Source: Stutzerimonas nitrititolerans
Lineage (GTDB): Bacteria; Pseudomonadota; Gammaproteobacteria; Pseudomonadales; Pseudomonadaceae
DNA length: 64,000 nucleotides
NCBI RefSeq assembly: GCF_003696285.1
Contig: NZ_RFFL01000008.1
Coordinates: 62,001 to 126,000 of the forward strand
Direction: 5' to 3'
This document shows positions 45,859 to 55,281 of this stretch, one piece after another. The notes under the pieces are model-generated. The model saw only the letters and a list, made by a program, of their open reading frames with translations, made no database searches and was not told where the DNA came from. The translations under genes and the position numbers were made by a program. Each line of letters opens with the position of its first letter. Position 1 is the stretch's first letter.

Positions 45859-47085
45859 TTACTTGCGGCTGTTTTCTGCGGTGGCTGGCCGCTCGGCGAG
45901 CAGCAGCAGATTACGGGGGGTGAGTTCGCTCGGGCAGAAGCTGCCGAGGCGGACATGGTAGCCCTGTTCTTCCAGCAGCAGGGCGCGGTCGAGCAGCAGC
46001 CAGAGTTCCAACGGGCGGCGGAACAGGCTGCGCAGCAGTTCCAGATTGCGCACTTCGGCCAGGCGTTGCCAGCCTTGGCGTTCCAGTGCCTGCCAGTCTT
46101 CGCTGCCGGGTGCGGGCAGCTGTTTCAGCTCGGCCAGGTCGCGGCAGTAATCTTCGAAGCTCTTCTTCAGCCAGGCGCTAGGCAGCGAGGGCGTTGATAG
46201 ATATTCGTCCTGCCCGCGCAGGTTGCGTTGGAGCAAGTCGAAACCCAGGCGCCAGGCCATCGACTGGTCGCGGTTGCGTTTTTCACGGGCGCCGGCGGTG
46301 ACGGTTTCGCTCAGCGGCAGGCCGAGGTCGTCGCGTGACAGCCGCAGCGACGAGGACTGCGCGGTGCGAGACAGCGGCTGATAATGATCCAGACGCGTGC
46401 GGTTATAGCAGCAGGGTGCTATGGCGAGCTGTCGGCATTGCTTGTCGATGGCCAGCTGCAGCAGCCGCACATGAAGGTCGCCGCAGGCGTGGAGGGCGAC
46501 GGGCGTGTGTTCTGTTTGCAGGTGCTGGGTGGTGTCTGCGGCGAGCACGTCCTGACATTGGTGGTTGGCTGCGATGCCAAGTCGCGCACTCAGGCGGGCG
46601 CCGTCCTCGACCAGCGCCGGGTCCCATTCCAGGCAGGTCAGTGCAGCGCCCCCGCGGGCCAGCTGGCGACCGAGGTGACCCTTGCCCGCGCACCAGTCCA
46701 GCCAGTGGCGAGGTTTCTCCCTGAACTGCAGGCAGGCGGCGAACGCCTGGATCTGTAGCCATTTGCGGCCTGGAACGTCGGTGCTCTGGCGGCTGTCGGT
46801 CAGCGGAGGCTCGCTCGCGGGGAGTTCCTCTATGCGGCTCAGGCGAGTGGCGGTGGCGGCCAGCTCCGGAAAGGGGGCGGGTGCAGGAAGCCTTGCAGGC
46901 TGGTTGTGGGCGGTTTCGGCGTCGGCCAGCGAGCGGCGGCGCAGCCAGGCGGCCAGCTCAGGATGGGTACTCTCCCAGGGCAGGAAGTGCTCGGTGAACG
47001 GGCGGGGCCGCCAGAGCGCCTGATGACGGGTGAGAAAGGCGTCCAGGGCATGAAAACGTGCGCAAAGGGGTGACGAGGTCGGCAT
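45859..47085 (-). CDS. SAM-dependent methyltransferase (Methyltransf_32/METTL25-like)
   Basis: 408-residue protein. The SAM-binding motif is HWLDWCAGKGHLGRQLARGG (about residues 143-162), followed by CLEWDP, then HACGDLH and IAPCCYN, the pattern of the Methyltransf_32 group. The ATG at 47085 begins the conserved sequence; an upstream start at 47139 adds 18 Pro-rich residues. Substrate unknown, with RNA or protein both possible. It stands alone between the pseudogene and the TRAP operon. Confidence 0.82.
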   Translation of the reverse strand: MPTSSPLCARFHALDAFLTRHQALWRPRPFTEHFLPWESTHPELAAWLRRRSLADAETAHNQPARLPAPAPFPELAATATRLSRIEELPASEPPLTDSRQSTDVPGRKWLQIQAFAACLQFREKPRHWLDWCAGKGHLGRQLARGGAALTCLEWDPALVEDGARLSARLGIAANHQCQDVLAADTTQHLQTEHTPVALHACGDLHVRLLQLAIDKQCRQLAIAPCCYNRTRLDHYQPLSRTAQSSSLRLSRDDLGLPLSETVTAGAREKRNRDQSMAWRLGFDLLQRNLRGQDEYLSTPSLPSAWLKKSFEDYCRDLAELKQLPAPGSEDWQALERQGWQRLAEVRNLELLRSLFRRPLELWLLLDRALLLEEQGYHVRLGSFCPSELTPRNLLLLAERPATAENSRK

Positions 47086-47146
47086 TGGCTTGGCTGGTGG
47101 GTACGGGCTGGGCCGATTGTAGCCGGATGCCATGCGCATGAATCGA

Positions 47147-47169
47147 AACGCCCGTCGGAGACGGGCGTT
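47147..47169 (-). terminator. Terminator of the second TRAP operon
   Basis: A 10-bp perfect stem AACGCCCGTC/GACGGGCGTT with a 3-base loop lies 10 bases after the large-permease stop, followed on the minus strand by a short T-rich stretch. Confidence 0.75.
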
Positions 47170-47178
47170 GGTCGGTCG

Positions 47179-48555
47179 CTACTTGCCGTATACCAGCTCA
47201 GGCAGCCAGGTGATCAGCCCCGGAAACAGATACGCAATCACCAGCAGCGATATCTGCAGCAGGATGAAGGGCACCACGCCTTTGTAAATGGTGCTGGTCG
47301 GCACCGATGGGGGCGTGACGCCACGCAGGTAGAAGAGCGCGAATCCGAATGGCGGCGTCAGGAAGGAGGTCTGCAGGTTCAGGGCGATCATCACGCCCAG
47401 CCAGATAGGGTCCAGCCCCATGGCCAGCAGTACCGGACCGACAATCGGCACCACCACGAAGATGATCTCGATGAAGTCGAGGATGAAACCGAGCAGGAAG
47501 ATCACCAGCATGACCAGGAAGAATGCGCCGAGCACGCCACCGGGTAACTGATCGAACACGTGCTCGACCATGGCTTCGCCGCCGAAGCCACGGAATACCA
47601 GCGAGAACAGCGACGCACCGATCAGGATCATGAACACCATGGCGGTGATTTCGGTGGTGCCGAATGCCACCTGGCGCAACTGGGTGAAGTTCAGCTTGCC
47701 CTTGTACAGCGCCAGCACCATGGCGCCGAGTGCACCGAGTGCCGCAGCTTCGGTGGGCGTTGCGTAGCCGGCGAGAATCGAGCCCAGCACGGCGCCGATC
47801 AGCAGCAGCGGCGGCACCAGCGCATAGGAGAGTTTGCCCCACTCGATGGGGCCGAGTTCTTCCTGCGGCAGGGCTGGCAACTTCTTCGGTTGGAATACCG
47901 CGATCGTGATGATGTAGACGATGTAGAGACCGACCAGTAACAGTCCGGGCAGCAGGGCGCCGACGAACAGGTCGCCGACCGATACGGTCTTGGGCGAGAA
48001 GATGCCCATCTTCAACTGCGCCTGCTGGTAGGCGCTGGACATCACGTCGCCCAGCAGCACCAGCACGATCGAAGGGGGGATGATCTGTCCGAGCGTACCG
48101 GTCGCGGCCAGAGTACCGGTGGAGATCGCCGGATCGTAACCGCGGCGCAGCATGGTGGGCAGCGCCAGCAGTCCCATGGTCACTACCGTGGCGCCGACGA
48201 TCCCGGTGCTGGCGGCCAGCAGCGCGCCGACCACGCAGACGGAAATGGCCAGCCCGCCACGCAGCGTGCCGAACAGGCGCGACATGGACTCGAGCAGGTC
48301 TTCGGCGACGCGGCTTTTCTCCAGCATCACCCCCATGAACACGAACAACGGAACCGCCAGCATCGTCTGGTTGTTCATGATGCCGAACAGACGGTTCGGC
48401 AGGGCGCTGAGGTAACCGCCGTCGAAGGTTCCGGTGAGTATGCCGATACCGGCGAAGAGCAACGATACGCCGCCCAGCGTGAAGGCGACCGGGTAACCGG
48501 CCATCAGCGCGGCGCAGATACAAACGAACAGCAGAATCGCCATCAACTCAACCAT
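47179..48555 (-). CDS. TRAP transporter large permease (2-oxo-acid/mannitol-type subgroup)
   Basis: 458-residue DctM-family protein with about 12 helices, longer than the dicarboxylate DctM at 16-17 kb. Recognisable segments are GTLGQIIPPSIVLVLLGDVM, STGIVGATVVTMGLLALP and SFLTPPFGFALFYLRGV. It overlaps the small permease by 8 bases. Together with the divergent binding protein it forms a complete sodium-linked importer; resemblance of the binding protein to TakP suggests 2-oxo acids. Confidence 0.92.
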   Translation of the reverse strand: MVELMAILLFVCICAALMAGYPVAFTLGGVSLLFAGIGILTGTFDGGYLSALPNRLFGIMNNQTMLAVPLFVFMGVMLEKSRVAEDLLESMSRLFGTLRGGLAISVCVVGALLAASTGIVGATVVTMGLLALPTMLRRGYDPAISTGTLAATGTLGQIIPPSIVLVLLGDVMSSAYQQAQLKMGIFSPKTVSVGDLFVGALLPGLLLVGLYIVYIITIAVFQPKKLPALPQEELGPIEWGKLSYALVPPLLLIGAVLGSILAGYATPTEAAALGALGAMVLALYKGKLNFTQLRQVAFGTTEITAMVFMILIGASLFSLVFRGFGGEAMVEHVFDQLPGGVLGAFFLVMLVIFLLGFILDFIEIIFVVVPIVGPVLLAMGLDPIWLGVMIALNLQTSFLTPPFGFALFYLRGVTPPSVPTSTIYKGVVPFILLQISLLVIAYLFPGLITWLPELVYGK

Positions 48556-49093
48556 GCGTCACCTCGGAAGTAGGCAGGCGACCAGCGAGCCGATAGATGG
48601 ACTTGATCAAGTCGGAGATTCCTTGCAGTACAAGGGAAACGACCAGTACCAGAATGATGCTCTTCTGCAGGTATACGAACTTGAGGCCACCCGTTTCGCT
48701 GGATGCCTCCAGTGTCGCCCAGGAGTTGCTCACGTAATCCCAACTGGCCCAGCCGAGAAACAGGCATACCGGCAACAGAAAGAACAGCGTGCCGAACATC
48801 TCGACGAGCGCTTGGCTACGCGGCCCGAACTTCTGATAGAAGATGTCGACGCGGACATGACCGTTGCGTTGCAGAACCCACGCGGTTGCCCCCATGAATA
48901 CGAGCGCGTGGGCATAAAGCACGGCCTCTTGCAGCGCCGTGGCACCGATGCCGAAGCCATAGCGCAATATCACGACGAGTGCAGTACCGAGAACCAGGAA
49001 CAGGGTTAACCAGGCGCAGGCCTTGCCGAACAGCAGGTTCAGCCGATCGACCATGCCGGCAAGGCGCAGCAAGGGTGGGGGAGTATCGGACAT
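48548..49093 (-). CDS. TRAP transporter small permease
   Basis: 181-residue DctQ-family protein with four helices; the stretch AVLYAHALVFMGATAWVLQ and NGHVRVDIFYQ is typical. It is first in a two-gene operon with the large permease and divergent from the binding-protein gene across 297 bases that must hold both promoters. No sigma-54 element was seen in that gap. Confidence 0.9.
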   Translation of the reverse strand: MSDTPPPLLRLAGMVDRLNLLFGKACAWLTLFLVLGTALVVILRYGFGIGATALQEAVLYAHALVFMGATAWVLQRNGHVRVDIFYQKFGPRSQALVEMFGTLFFLLPVCLFLGWASWDYVSNSWATLEASSETGGLKFVYLQKSIILVLVVSLVLQGISDLIKSIYRLAGRLPTSEVTHG

Positions 49094-49390
49094 TGGTACG
49101 TCCTTCTTATTGTTAAGTGTTGAGAGAGTCGGATTTTATGCAGGTGCGAGTTCTCGCAGCAATGGCTTACGACTTTAGTCGCCTGGGCTAGGCTTGAACG
49201 GGCCGAGCCACTAATGTTAATCGAGCTGACAGTTGAGCCTTTTGATCATCGCTTCAAAGTCTGCTGATTGCCTTGTCGGTTCTTAAGGCGCAGTTTATGT
49301 CGCTGTCGTGATGTCGTTCAGCGCGTCGGGTTGATTAACCAACAGCGTTTGGTCGTTGCGAAATAACAAACAATAACAAGGAGTAACAGC

Positions 49391-50491
49391 ATGAAACGTC
49401 GTGACATTCTTGCGGCTGCAGGCGTGGGCCTGGCAGCCACGGCTCTTGCCGGATGCAAGGAGGAAAGCACGGGAACCGCAGGCGCCAACCCGGCTGCGGA
49501 ACAGCAGACCTTCAATTGGAAAATGGTGACCTCCTGGCCGAAGAACTTTCCCGGTGTCGGTGTCGGCGCCGAGCGTTTCGCCAGGCTGGTCAACGAGATG
49601 AGCAACGGCCGGCTCAAGGTCAAGGTTTATGCCGCGGGCGAGCTGGTTCCGGCACTGGAAGTCTTCGACGCGGTCTCGCGCGGCACGGCTGAAATGGGCC
49701 ACGGTGCACCTTACTACTGGAAGGGCAAGGTGCCGGCTGCTCAGTTCTTCTGTGCGCTGCCCTTCGGCCCCAATGCCCAGGAAATGAACGCCTGGCTGCA
49801 TCGCGGTGGTGGCATGGAGCTCTGGGTAGAGGTCTACAAGCCTTTCGGCGTGCTGCCAATGGCCTGTGGTGCCAGCGGTGTGCAGACGGCGGGCTGGTTC
49901 AACAAGGAGATCAACTCGGTCGAGGACTTCCGTGGCCTGAAGATGCGTACGCCCGGCCTGGGCGGCGAAGTCTTGACCAAGATGGGCGGTACCGTGGTGA
50001 ACATGCCGGCGGGCGAGATCTTCACCTCGCTGCAGACCGGCGCCATCGATGCCACCGAGTGGATCGGTCCATACAACGACATGGCGTTGGGGCTGCACAA
50101 GGCGGCCAAGTACTACTACACCCCGGGCTGGCAGGAGCCCAACGTGACCTTCGAGCTGGACGTGAACATCAAGGCCTGGGAAACCCTGCCGGCCGATCTG
50201 CAGGCAATCGTTCGTGCCGCCGCCCGCGATGTGAACGGCGACATGCTCGATGATTACAACGCGCAGAACATGGAAGCGCTGGAGCAATTGCGCGAACAGG
50301 GCGTCGAAGTACGCCGCCTGCCTGACGAGGTGCTGGCGCGTCTGAAGGAAGTGGCGGCCGAGGTGGTCGATGCTTCCGCTGCCGCCGATCCGGTGGCCAG
50401 CAAGGTGTGGGAGCAGCAGAGCGCCTATCTCAAGCGCCTTTACGACTATGCCGAGCTGAACGAGAAGGACATCTACAACATCCGCGGCTGA
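49391..50491 (+). CDS. TRAP transporter substrate-binding protein, Tat/lipoprotein-type signal
   Basis: 366-residue DctP-family protein close in layout to the 2-oxo-acid binder TakP. The leader has a twin-arginine-like KRRDILAAAG and then LAGC, a lipobox at about residue 22, so it may be exported folded and lipid-anchored. Mature landmarks are WKMVTSWPKNFPGVGVGAER, HGAPYYWKGK, GLKMRTPGLGGEV and DATEWIGPYND, where the family places its ligand contacts. It is divergent from its permease genes and followed by a strong terminator. Confidence 0.92.
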   Translation: MKRRDILAAAGVGLAATALAGCKEESTGTAGANPAAEQQTFNWKMVTSWPKNFPGVGVGAERFARLVNEMSNGRLKVKVYAAGELVPALEVFDAVSRGTAEMGHGAPYYWKGKVPAAQFFCALPFGPNAQEMNAWLHRGGGMELWVEVYKPFGVLPMACGASGVQTAGWFNKEINSVEDFRGLKMRTPGLGGEVLTKMGGTVVNMPAGEIFTSLQTGAIDATEWIGPYNDMALGLHKAAKYYYTPGWQEPNVTFELDVNIKAWETLPADLQAIVRAAARDVNGDMLDDYNAQNMEALEQLREQGVEVRRLPDEVLARLKEVAAEVVDASAAADPVASKVWEQQSAYLKRLYDYAELNEKDIYNIRG

Positions 50492-50505
50492 TCAGGCCGC
50501 AACGA

Positions 50506-50541
50506 AAACGCCGTCACCGGTTGCAGCCGGTGGCGGCGTTT
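50506..50541 (+). terminator. Terminator after the TRAP binding-protein gene
   Basis: A 15-bp stem (AAACGCCGTCACCGG paired with CCGGTGGCGGCGTTT, one G-T wobble) with a 6-base loop, 14 bases after the stop codon. The right arm ends in TTT followed by CCATTTCT. Confidence 0.8.
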
Positions 50542-50579
50542 CCATTTCTCCCGGCATGTCGCCGGTCGAGCGGGCGGAC

Positions 50580-51953
50580 TCAGGTCACCACGCGATAGCA
50601 GGGCTCATAGGGGCGACCGCCCGGCAGCTTCATGCGGTGCTGCTCGACGAAGGCCTTCAGCAACTCATCCAGCGGCTGCATGATCGCCGTATCGCCATGG
50701 ATTTCATAAGGGCCGAACTGCTCGATGCGGCGGATGCCCTTGTCCTTCACGTTGCCCGAGACGATGCCGGAAAAGGCACAGCGCAGGTTGGCGGCCAGCT
50801 GGTGGGCCGGTACGTCGCGGCTCAGCTTCAGGTTCGCCATGTTCTCGTGGGTGGGGTCGAAGGGGTGCTGGAAGCCCTCGTCGATCTTCAGCAGCCAGTT
50901 GAAGTGGAAGGCATCGTTGCGTTCGCGGCGGAAAAGGCCGACCTCTTTCAGGCCGGCATTCATTTGCCGTGACACGGCCACCGGATCGTCGATGATGACC
51001 TGGTAGCGACTCTGGGCATCGCTGCCCAGGGTGGCGCCGACGAAGTCATGCAACTGCTGCAGGTAAGGGGCGGCGTCCCTGGGGCCGGTGAGAATCACCG
51101 GGAACGGCAGGTCCTGGTTGTCCGGGTGGAGCAGGATGCCGAGCAGGTAGAGAAACTCCTCGGCGGTGCCGACGCCGCCCGGGAAGATGATGATGCCGTG
51201 ACCGACGCGCACGAAGGCTTCCAGGCGCTTTTCGATGTCCGGCATGATCACCAGTTCGTTGACGATCGGGTTGGGCGCCTCGGCGGCGATGATGCCGGGT
51301 TCGGTCAGGCCCAGGTAACGACCGCCGATGAGCCGCTGCTTGGCGTGGGCAATGGTGGCGCCCTTCATCGGCCCCTTCATCACGCCGGGACCGCAACCGG
51401 TGCAGATATTCAGGTTGCGCAGGCCCAGCTCATGGCCGACCCGCTTGCTGTACTGGTATTCCTCGCTGCTGATCGAATGCCCGCCCCAGCACACCACCAT
51501 GTTCGGCTCCACACCGGGCCGCAGCGTGCGGGCGTTGCGCAGCAGATGGAATACGTAGTCGGTGATGCCTTGGGAACTGCTCAGATCGATGCGCGGAGCA
51601 CCGAGCTCGCTGCCGGTGTAGACGATGTCGCGCAGCGCGCTGAACAGCATCTCGCGGGTGCTGGCGATCATCTCGCCATCGACGAAGGCATCGGCCGGTG
51701 CATTGATCAATTCCAGCCGTACGCCGCGATCCTGCTGATGGATGCGTACCTCGAAATCCTCGTAGGCCTCGAGGATGGTCTTGGCGTTGTCGATGTGCGC
51801 GCCGGTGTTGAGGATGGCCAGGGCGCACTGGCGGAACAGCGTGTAGACACTGCTCGCACCGGCCTCGCTGAGCTGGTGCATTTCGCGCTGGGAAAGCGCT
51901 TCGAGGCTGCCTTTGGCGCTGACCGAGGCGGTGGTTACGGGTCTTGAGATCAT
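50580..51953 (-). CDS. ppnN: Pyrimidine/purine nucleotide 5'-monophosphate nucleosidase
   Basis: 457-residue enzyme of the PpnN/YgdH type that cleaves nucleoside monophosphates to base and ribose 5-phosphate. The central LOG-family (lysine decarboxylase-like) core has TGCGPGVMKGPMKGA and FPGGVGTAEEFLYLLG, the PGGxGTxxE signature. N- and C-terminal PpnN-specific domains flank it, and length is normal. In E. coli the enzyme is regulated by ppGpp. It is monocistronic here. Confidence 0.93.
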   Translation of the reverse strand: MISRPVTTASVSAKGSLEALSQREMHQLSEAGASSVYTLFRQCALAILNTGAHIDNAKTILEAYEDFEVRIHQQDRGVRLELINAPADAFVDGEMIASTREMLFSALRDIVYTGSELGAPRIDLSSSQGITDYVFHLLRNARTLRPGVEPNMVVCWGGHSISSEEYQYSKRVGHELGLRNLNICTGCGPGVMKGPMKGATIAHAKQRLIGGRYLGLTEPGIIAAEAPNPIVNELVIMPDIEKRLEAFVRVGHGIIIFPGGVGTAEEFLYLLGILLHPDNQDLPFPVILTGPRDAAPYLQQLHDFVGATLGSDAQSRYQVIIDDPVAVSRQMNAGLKEVGLFRRERNDAFHFNWLLKIDEGFQHPFDPTHENMANLKLSRDVPAHQLAANLRCAFSGIVSGNVKDKGIRRIEQFGPYEIHGDTAIMQPLDELLKAFVEQHRMKLPGGRPYEPCYRVVT

Positions 51954-52198
51954 TAGGGGTTCCCTGAAAACAATGCACGGCGCAAAGCCGGTGCATCAGG
52001 ATGGTGAAGCGTCGATCGCTGCTCGGCAGGCCTTTCGCCTGCGCGGCGGGATGGCAAGCATGGTTCGTGCTCGCCATCTTACCCCGCCTCGTATGACAGG
52101 TACGGCTGCGCCAAGCAAGCCTCCGCCAGAACACAGACAGCGGCACGCGCCGGTAATTCGTGGAAGCGGCGGCGCCGCTCAGGTGCGCGGATAGAAAT

Positions 52199-53131
52199 TC
52201 ATCCCCACCAGTAGCGCAGCGTATGGAAAAAGATCGGCGCGGCGAAGCACACCGAGTCGAGTCGATCGAGCATGCCGCCGTGTCCTTCGATCATGTGTCC
52301 CCAGTCCTTCACGCCGCGGTCGCGCTTGATCGCCGACATCACCAGCCCGCCGAAGAAGCCGAGCAGATTCAGCGCCAGTGCGATCAGCGCCGCCTGCCAG
52401 AAGGTGAAAGGCGTGATCCAGAACAGTGCCGCGCCGATCAGCGTTGCCAGCGCGATGCCGCCGACGAAGCCTTCGACGGTTTTCGATGGCGACAGGTTGG
52501 GCGCGATCTTGCGCTTGCCGGCCAGCTTGCCGCAGACGTACTGCAGCACGTCGGAGAGCTGCACCACCATCACCAGCCAGGCGATCAGCAGCAGGTTGCG
52601 GCCTTCGAAGCCGGCGATTTCCAGCGTCAGCAGCGCCGGCACATGAGACACGCAGAACACTGCGATCATCAGGCCCCATTGCACTTTCGCGGCGCGCTCG
52701 AGATAGCGCGTGGTGTCGCCGCCCAGCGAGGCGAGGATCGGCAGCAGCAGGAAGATGTACACCGGAATGAAGATCGCGAACAGGCCGTACCAGCCAATTC
52801 CGACCAGCAGGTATTGCATCGGCAGCACGAAATAGAACGCCGCGGCCAGTGCCGGGTAGTCGCTGCGCCGGGTCGGTGCCAGGGTCATGAATTCGCGCAG
52901 GGCGAAGAAAGAAACCAGATAAAAGAGGATCACCACGGCCGTATGGCCAAGCCAGAAGGCGATGCCGATCACCGCGACCATTACCCACCAGGCGTTGATG
53001 CGCGCGTTGAGGTTGTCGATCACCGGGTTTTCGGCATCGCCGCTGCGGCGCTTGAGCACGAAGCCGATCAGCGATGCCAGGGCGAGGAGGGCGCCGATTC
53101 CGGCGAACAGCATGAGAGTGTTGTTATCCAT
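52199..53131 (-). CDS. CdsA-family phosphatidate cytidylyltransferase paralogue
   Basis: 310-residue polytopic enzyme with the CTP_transf_1 signature near the C-terminus (KRDRGVKDWGHMIEGHGGMLDRLDSV in sequence, with Asp and His residues conserved). It makes CDP-diacylglycerol from phosphatidic acid and CTP. Last gene of a set with an acyltransferase and a CDP-alcohol phosphotransferase, like E. coli ynbABC. Housekeeping cdsA normally sits with uppS and dxr, so this is probably a second copy. Confidence 0.88.
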   Translation of the reverse strand: MDNNTLMLFAGIGALLALASLIGFVLKRRSGDAENPVIDNLNARINAWWVMVAVIGIAFWLGHTAVVILFYLVSFFALREFMTLAPTRRSDYPALAAAFYFVLPMQYLLVGIGWYGLFAIFIPVYIFLLLPILASLGGDTTRYLERAAKVQWGLMIAVFCVSHVPALLTLEIAGFEGRNLLLIAWLVMVVQLSDVLQYVCGKLAGKRKIAPNLSPSKTVEGFVGGIALATLIGAALFWITPFTFWQAALIALALNLLGFFGGLVMSAIKRDRGVKDWGHMIEGHGGMLDRLDSVCFAAPIFFHTLRYWWG

Positions 53132-53132
53132 G

Positions 53133-53753
53133 TCAGGCTTCCTCCGGTGCCAGTTCCAGCAGCGCCTGACGCGCGCGGGCCAGGAAGGCGTCCTTGTCTT
53201 CGTTCTCGCCGATGCTCAGCGGTGCGCCGAAACTGACCGTGCACAGCAGCGGCAAGGGTAGCGAACGGCCCTTCGGCATCACGCGGTTGAGGTTGGCGAT
53301 CCATACCGGCACCAGCTCCACGGTGGGGCGCGCCTGGCCGAGACGGTAGAGCCCGCCCTTGAAGGGCAGCAAACCCTCTTCGAGATTGCGCGTGCCCTCC
53401 GGAAACATGATCAGCGAATGCCCTTCATCCAGCGCATCGAGCATGGGCTGCAAGGGATCGGCCGAAGGGTCGCGGCGCTCACGGTCGACCAGCACGCCAT
53501 GGAACACGCGGTTGATGATGAAGCGGCGCAACTGTCCCTTCTGCCAGTAATCCGCGCCGGCTACCGGTCGGGTCCGCCTCCGCAGCGCGGGTGGCAGGGA
53601 GGCCCAGAGCAGCACGAAATCGCCGTGGCTGGTGTGGTTGGCGAAGTAGATACGCTGAGTGCGGGTCGGTGCACAGCCCAGCCAGAGGCTGCGCGCGCCG
53701 GTGAGCAGACGCGCCACGGAGGTGAGCAGGAAAGCGGACAAATAGCCGATCAT
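53133..53753 (-). CDS. 1-acyl-glycerol-3-phosphate acyltransferase (PlsC family)
   Basis: 206-residue membrane-associated acyltransferase. The catalytic NHTSHGDF gives the Hx4D motif, and FPEGTRNLEEGLLPFKGG is the acceptor-binding block. It converts lysophosphatidate to phosphatidate, the substrate for the CdsA-like protein whose start overlaps or abuts it (one-base gap). The start at 53753 has GAGGA upstream. The protein is short but complete. Confidence 0.88.
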   Translation of the reverse strand: MIGYLSAFLLTSVARLLTGARSLWLGCAPTRTQRIYFANHTSHGDFVLLWASLPPALRRRTRPVAGADYWQKGQLRRFIINRVFHGVLVDRERRDPSADPLQPMLDALDEGHSLIMFPEGTRNLEEGLLPFKGGLYRLGQARPTVELVPVWIANLNRVMPKGRSLPLPLLCTVSFGAPLSIGENEDKDAFLARARQALLELAPEEA

Positions 53754-53823
53754 CGGTGGTTCCTCGGGGTATCGGCGGTTGACGGGGCGCAGGGACATGC
53801 GCCGTGAACATCTTTGCAAGGAG

Positions 53824-54432
53824 TCAGGCCGGCGTTTCGTTCAGGCCTTGGCGTACACGGTTGACCAGCGTGTACAGCGCCAGGGCGGCTATCAGCAGCA
53901 AGGCGCCGTTGACCCAGCTTGCCGGCAACCAGCCGCAGGCCACGCCGGTGGCCAGCACGCCGAAGGCGAAGGCACGATCGCTCTTGCCCATGGGGCCGTC
54001 GTAGCGGCGCGACGCGCCGACCATCGGGCCGAGTACGCCGGCGTATTCACTGAACAGCGCGAGCAGGGCGACCAGCACCACGGTCATCGCCGAAACGCCT
54101 GGCAGCAGGGCGAAGGGCAGATACAGGGCGCTGTCGGCGACCACGTCGCAGAGCTCGTTGAGATAGGCACCCAGTCTGGATTGCTGGCCGAATTCGCGTG
54201 CCAGCATGCCATCGATGGCATTGAGTGCCATGCGCGCCAGCATCCAGAGGGGGATCAATGCGAAAAGCCAGGTCTGCTCCGCCCACAGGGCGACGCTGCC
54301 GGCGACCAGCAGCGACAGCACCAGGGCAGCGACGGTGACCTGGTTGGCGGTAATGCCGAGTGCATGGAGACGCCGCACCAATGGGCGCAACAGATTCTGA
54401 AAGCGTGGCTTGAGCTGGTAGATGGAGAGCAT
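53824..54432 (-). CDS. CDP-alcohol phosphatidyltransferase
   Basis: 202-residue membrane enzyme with about six helices. The full family motif DG-x2-AR-x8-G-x3-D-x3-D is visible, beginning DGMLAREFG and ending ELCDVVAD. It joins CDP-diacylglycerol to an alcohol to form a phospholipid; the alcohol cannot be read from sequence. First gene of the three-gene phospholipid set, 70 bases before the acyltransferase. Confidence 0.9.
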   Translation of the reverse strand: MLSIYQLKPRFQNLLRPLVRRLHALGITANQVTVAALVLSLLVAGSVALWAEQTWLFALIPLWMLARMALNAIDGMLAREFGQQSRLGAYLNELCDVVADSALYLPFALLPGVSAMTVVLVALLALFSEYAGVLGPMVGASRRYDGPMGKSDRAFAFGVLATGVACGWLPASWVNGALLLIAALALYTLVNRVRQGLNETPA

Positions 54433-54594
54433 TCATCGATTCCTTTCGATGTCGGTCCAGGGCTGACGGTGACGTCACAAGGCCGGGTCGGCGGCTATCA
54501 GCCGGACCCGGACTTTGGCGTAAACGCAGGCTGCGCCGCAAGCCTGTTGCCCTGCATGTCGCCGTTTTTGCGAGCGGGTTGGCGCTGGCGTGGA

Positions 54595-55281
54595 TCAGAA
54601 CCAGCGATCGTTGCGCTTGCGTCCACGCGTCATGGCCGGAAGGATCAGGCCGGCCAGCAGCCCGGCTCCGGCGATGCTGCCGCCATAGACCATGTAGCGC
54701 ATCAGGAGCTGGTTGTTCTCATCGCCGAGCCGCGCCTGGGTGGTACGCAGCTCCGATTGCGCCTGGGTCAGTTCGGCATCCAGGGCCTGGCGGCGCGCTT
54801 CCAGCTCGTCGATGTGCGCCTTGCGCGAATCCAGTGTTTCCTGCATGCCCTGGACGCGGGCCTTCCAGCTGTCGTCGATGGTACGCAGTTGCTCGCTGAG
54901 CTCGGCCACCTGTTGCTCCAGTTGCGGCAGGCGTTCGGCCTGGCCGGGCACCTCCTGCAGATCGCGGCTGGGGATCCAGACGACGCTGCCCGACTCGCCA
55001 CGGACCTGGCTGTAGTCGTTCTGGGTGCCCAGCAGCTCGACCTTCTCACCGGAGGTCAGGGTGCCAACGATGCGGTAGCCATCCGTCGGACCGCTGCGTA
55101 CGTAGGTATTCAGGCTATCGCTGACCCAGCGTTCGTTGCTGGCTGTCTCCTGTGCCTGAGCGGCGCCGAAGAAGCCGAGCAAACCGGTGCAAAGGGCCAG
55201 CTGCCATACGCGGTTCGGGAACGAGCGGGAACGAAAAAGACGCTGAGAAAGGTGATGAATGGAAAACATGGTGCTCTTCAT
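54595..55281 (-). CDS. SH3-domain and coiled-coil membrane protein (YgiM/TIGR04211 type)
   Basis: 228-residue protein. A signal sequence of unusual length (about residues 1-43; cleavage likely at AQA-QE) is followed by a bacterial SH3 domain (~50-110, LNTYVRSGPTDGYRIVGTL), a coiled coil (~115-190) and a C-terminal helix (~197-217) with a basic tail. This is the YgiM layout of a periplasmic protein anchored at its C-terminus. An internal ATG at 55269 would give a more usual signal length. Function unknown; cell-wall contact is suggested by the SH3 domain. Confidence 0.85.
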   Translation of the reverse strand: MKSTMFSIHHLSQRLFRSRSFPNRVWQLALCTGLLGFFGAAQAQETASNERWVSDSLNTYVRSGPTDGYRIVGTLTSGEKVELLGTQNDYSQVRGESGSVVWIPSRDLQEVPGQAERLPQLEQQVAELSEQLRTIDDSWKARVQGMQETLDSRKAHIDELEARRQALDAELTQAQSELRTTQARLGDENNQLLMRYMVYGGSIAGAGLLAGLILPAMTRGRKRNDRWF

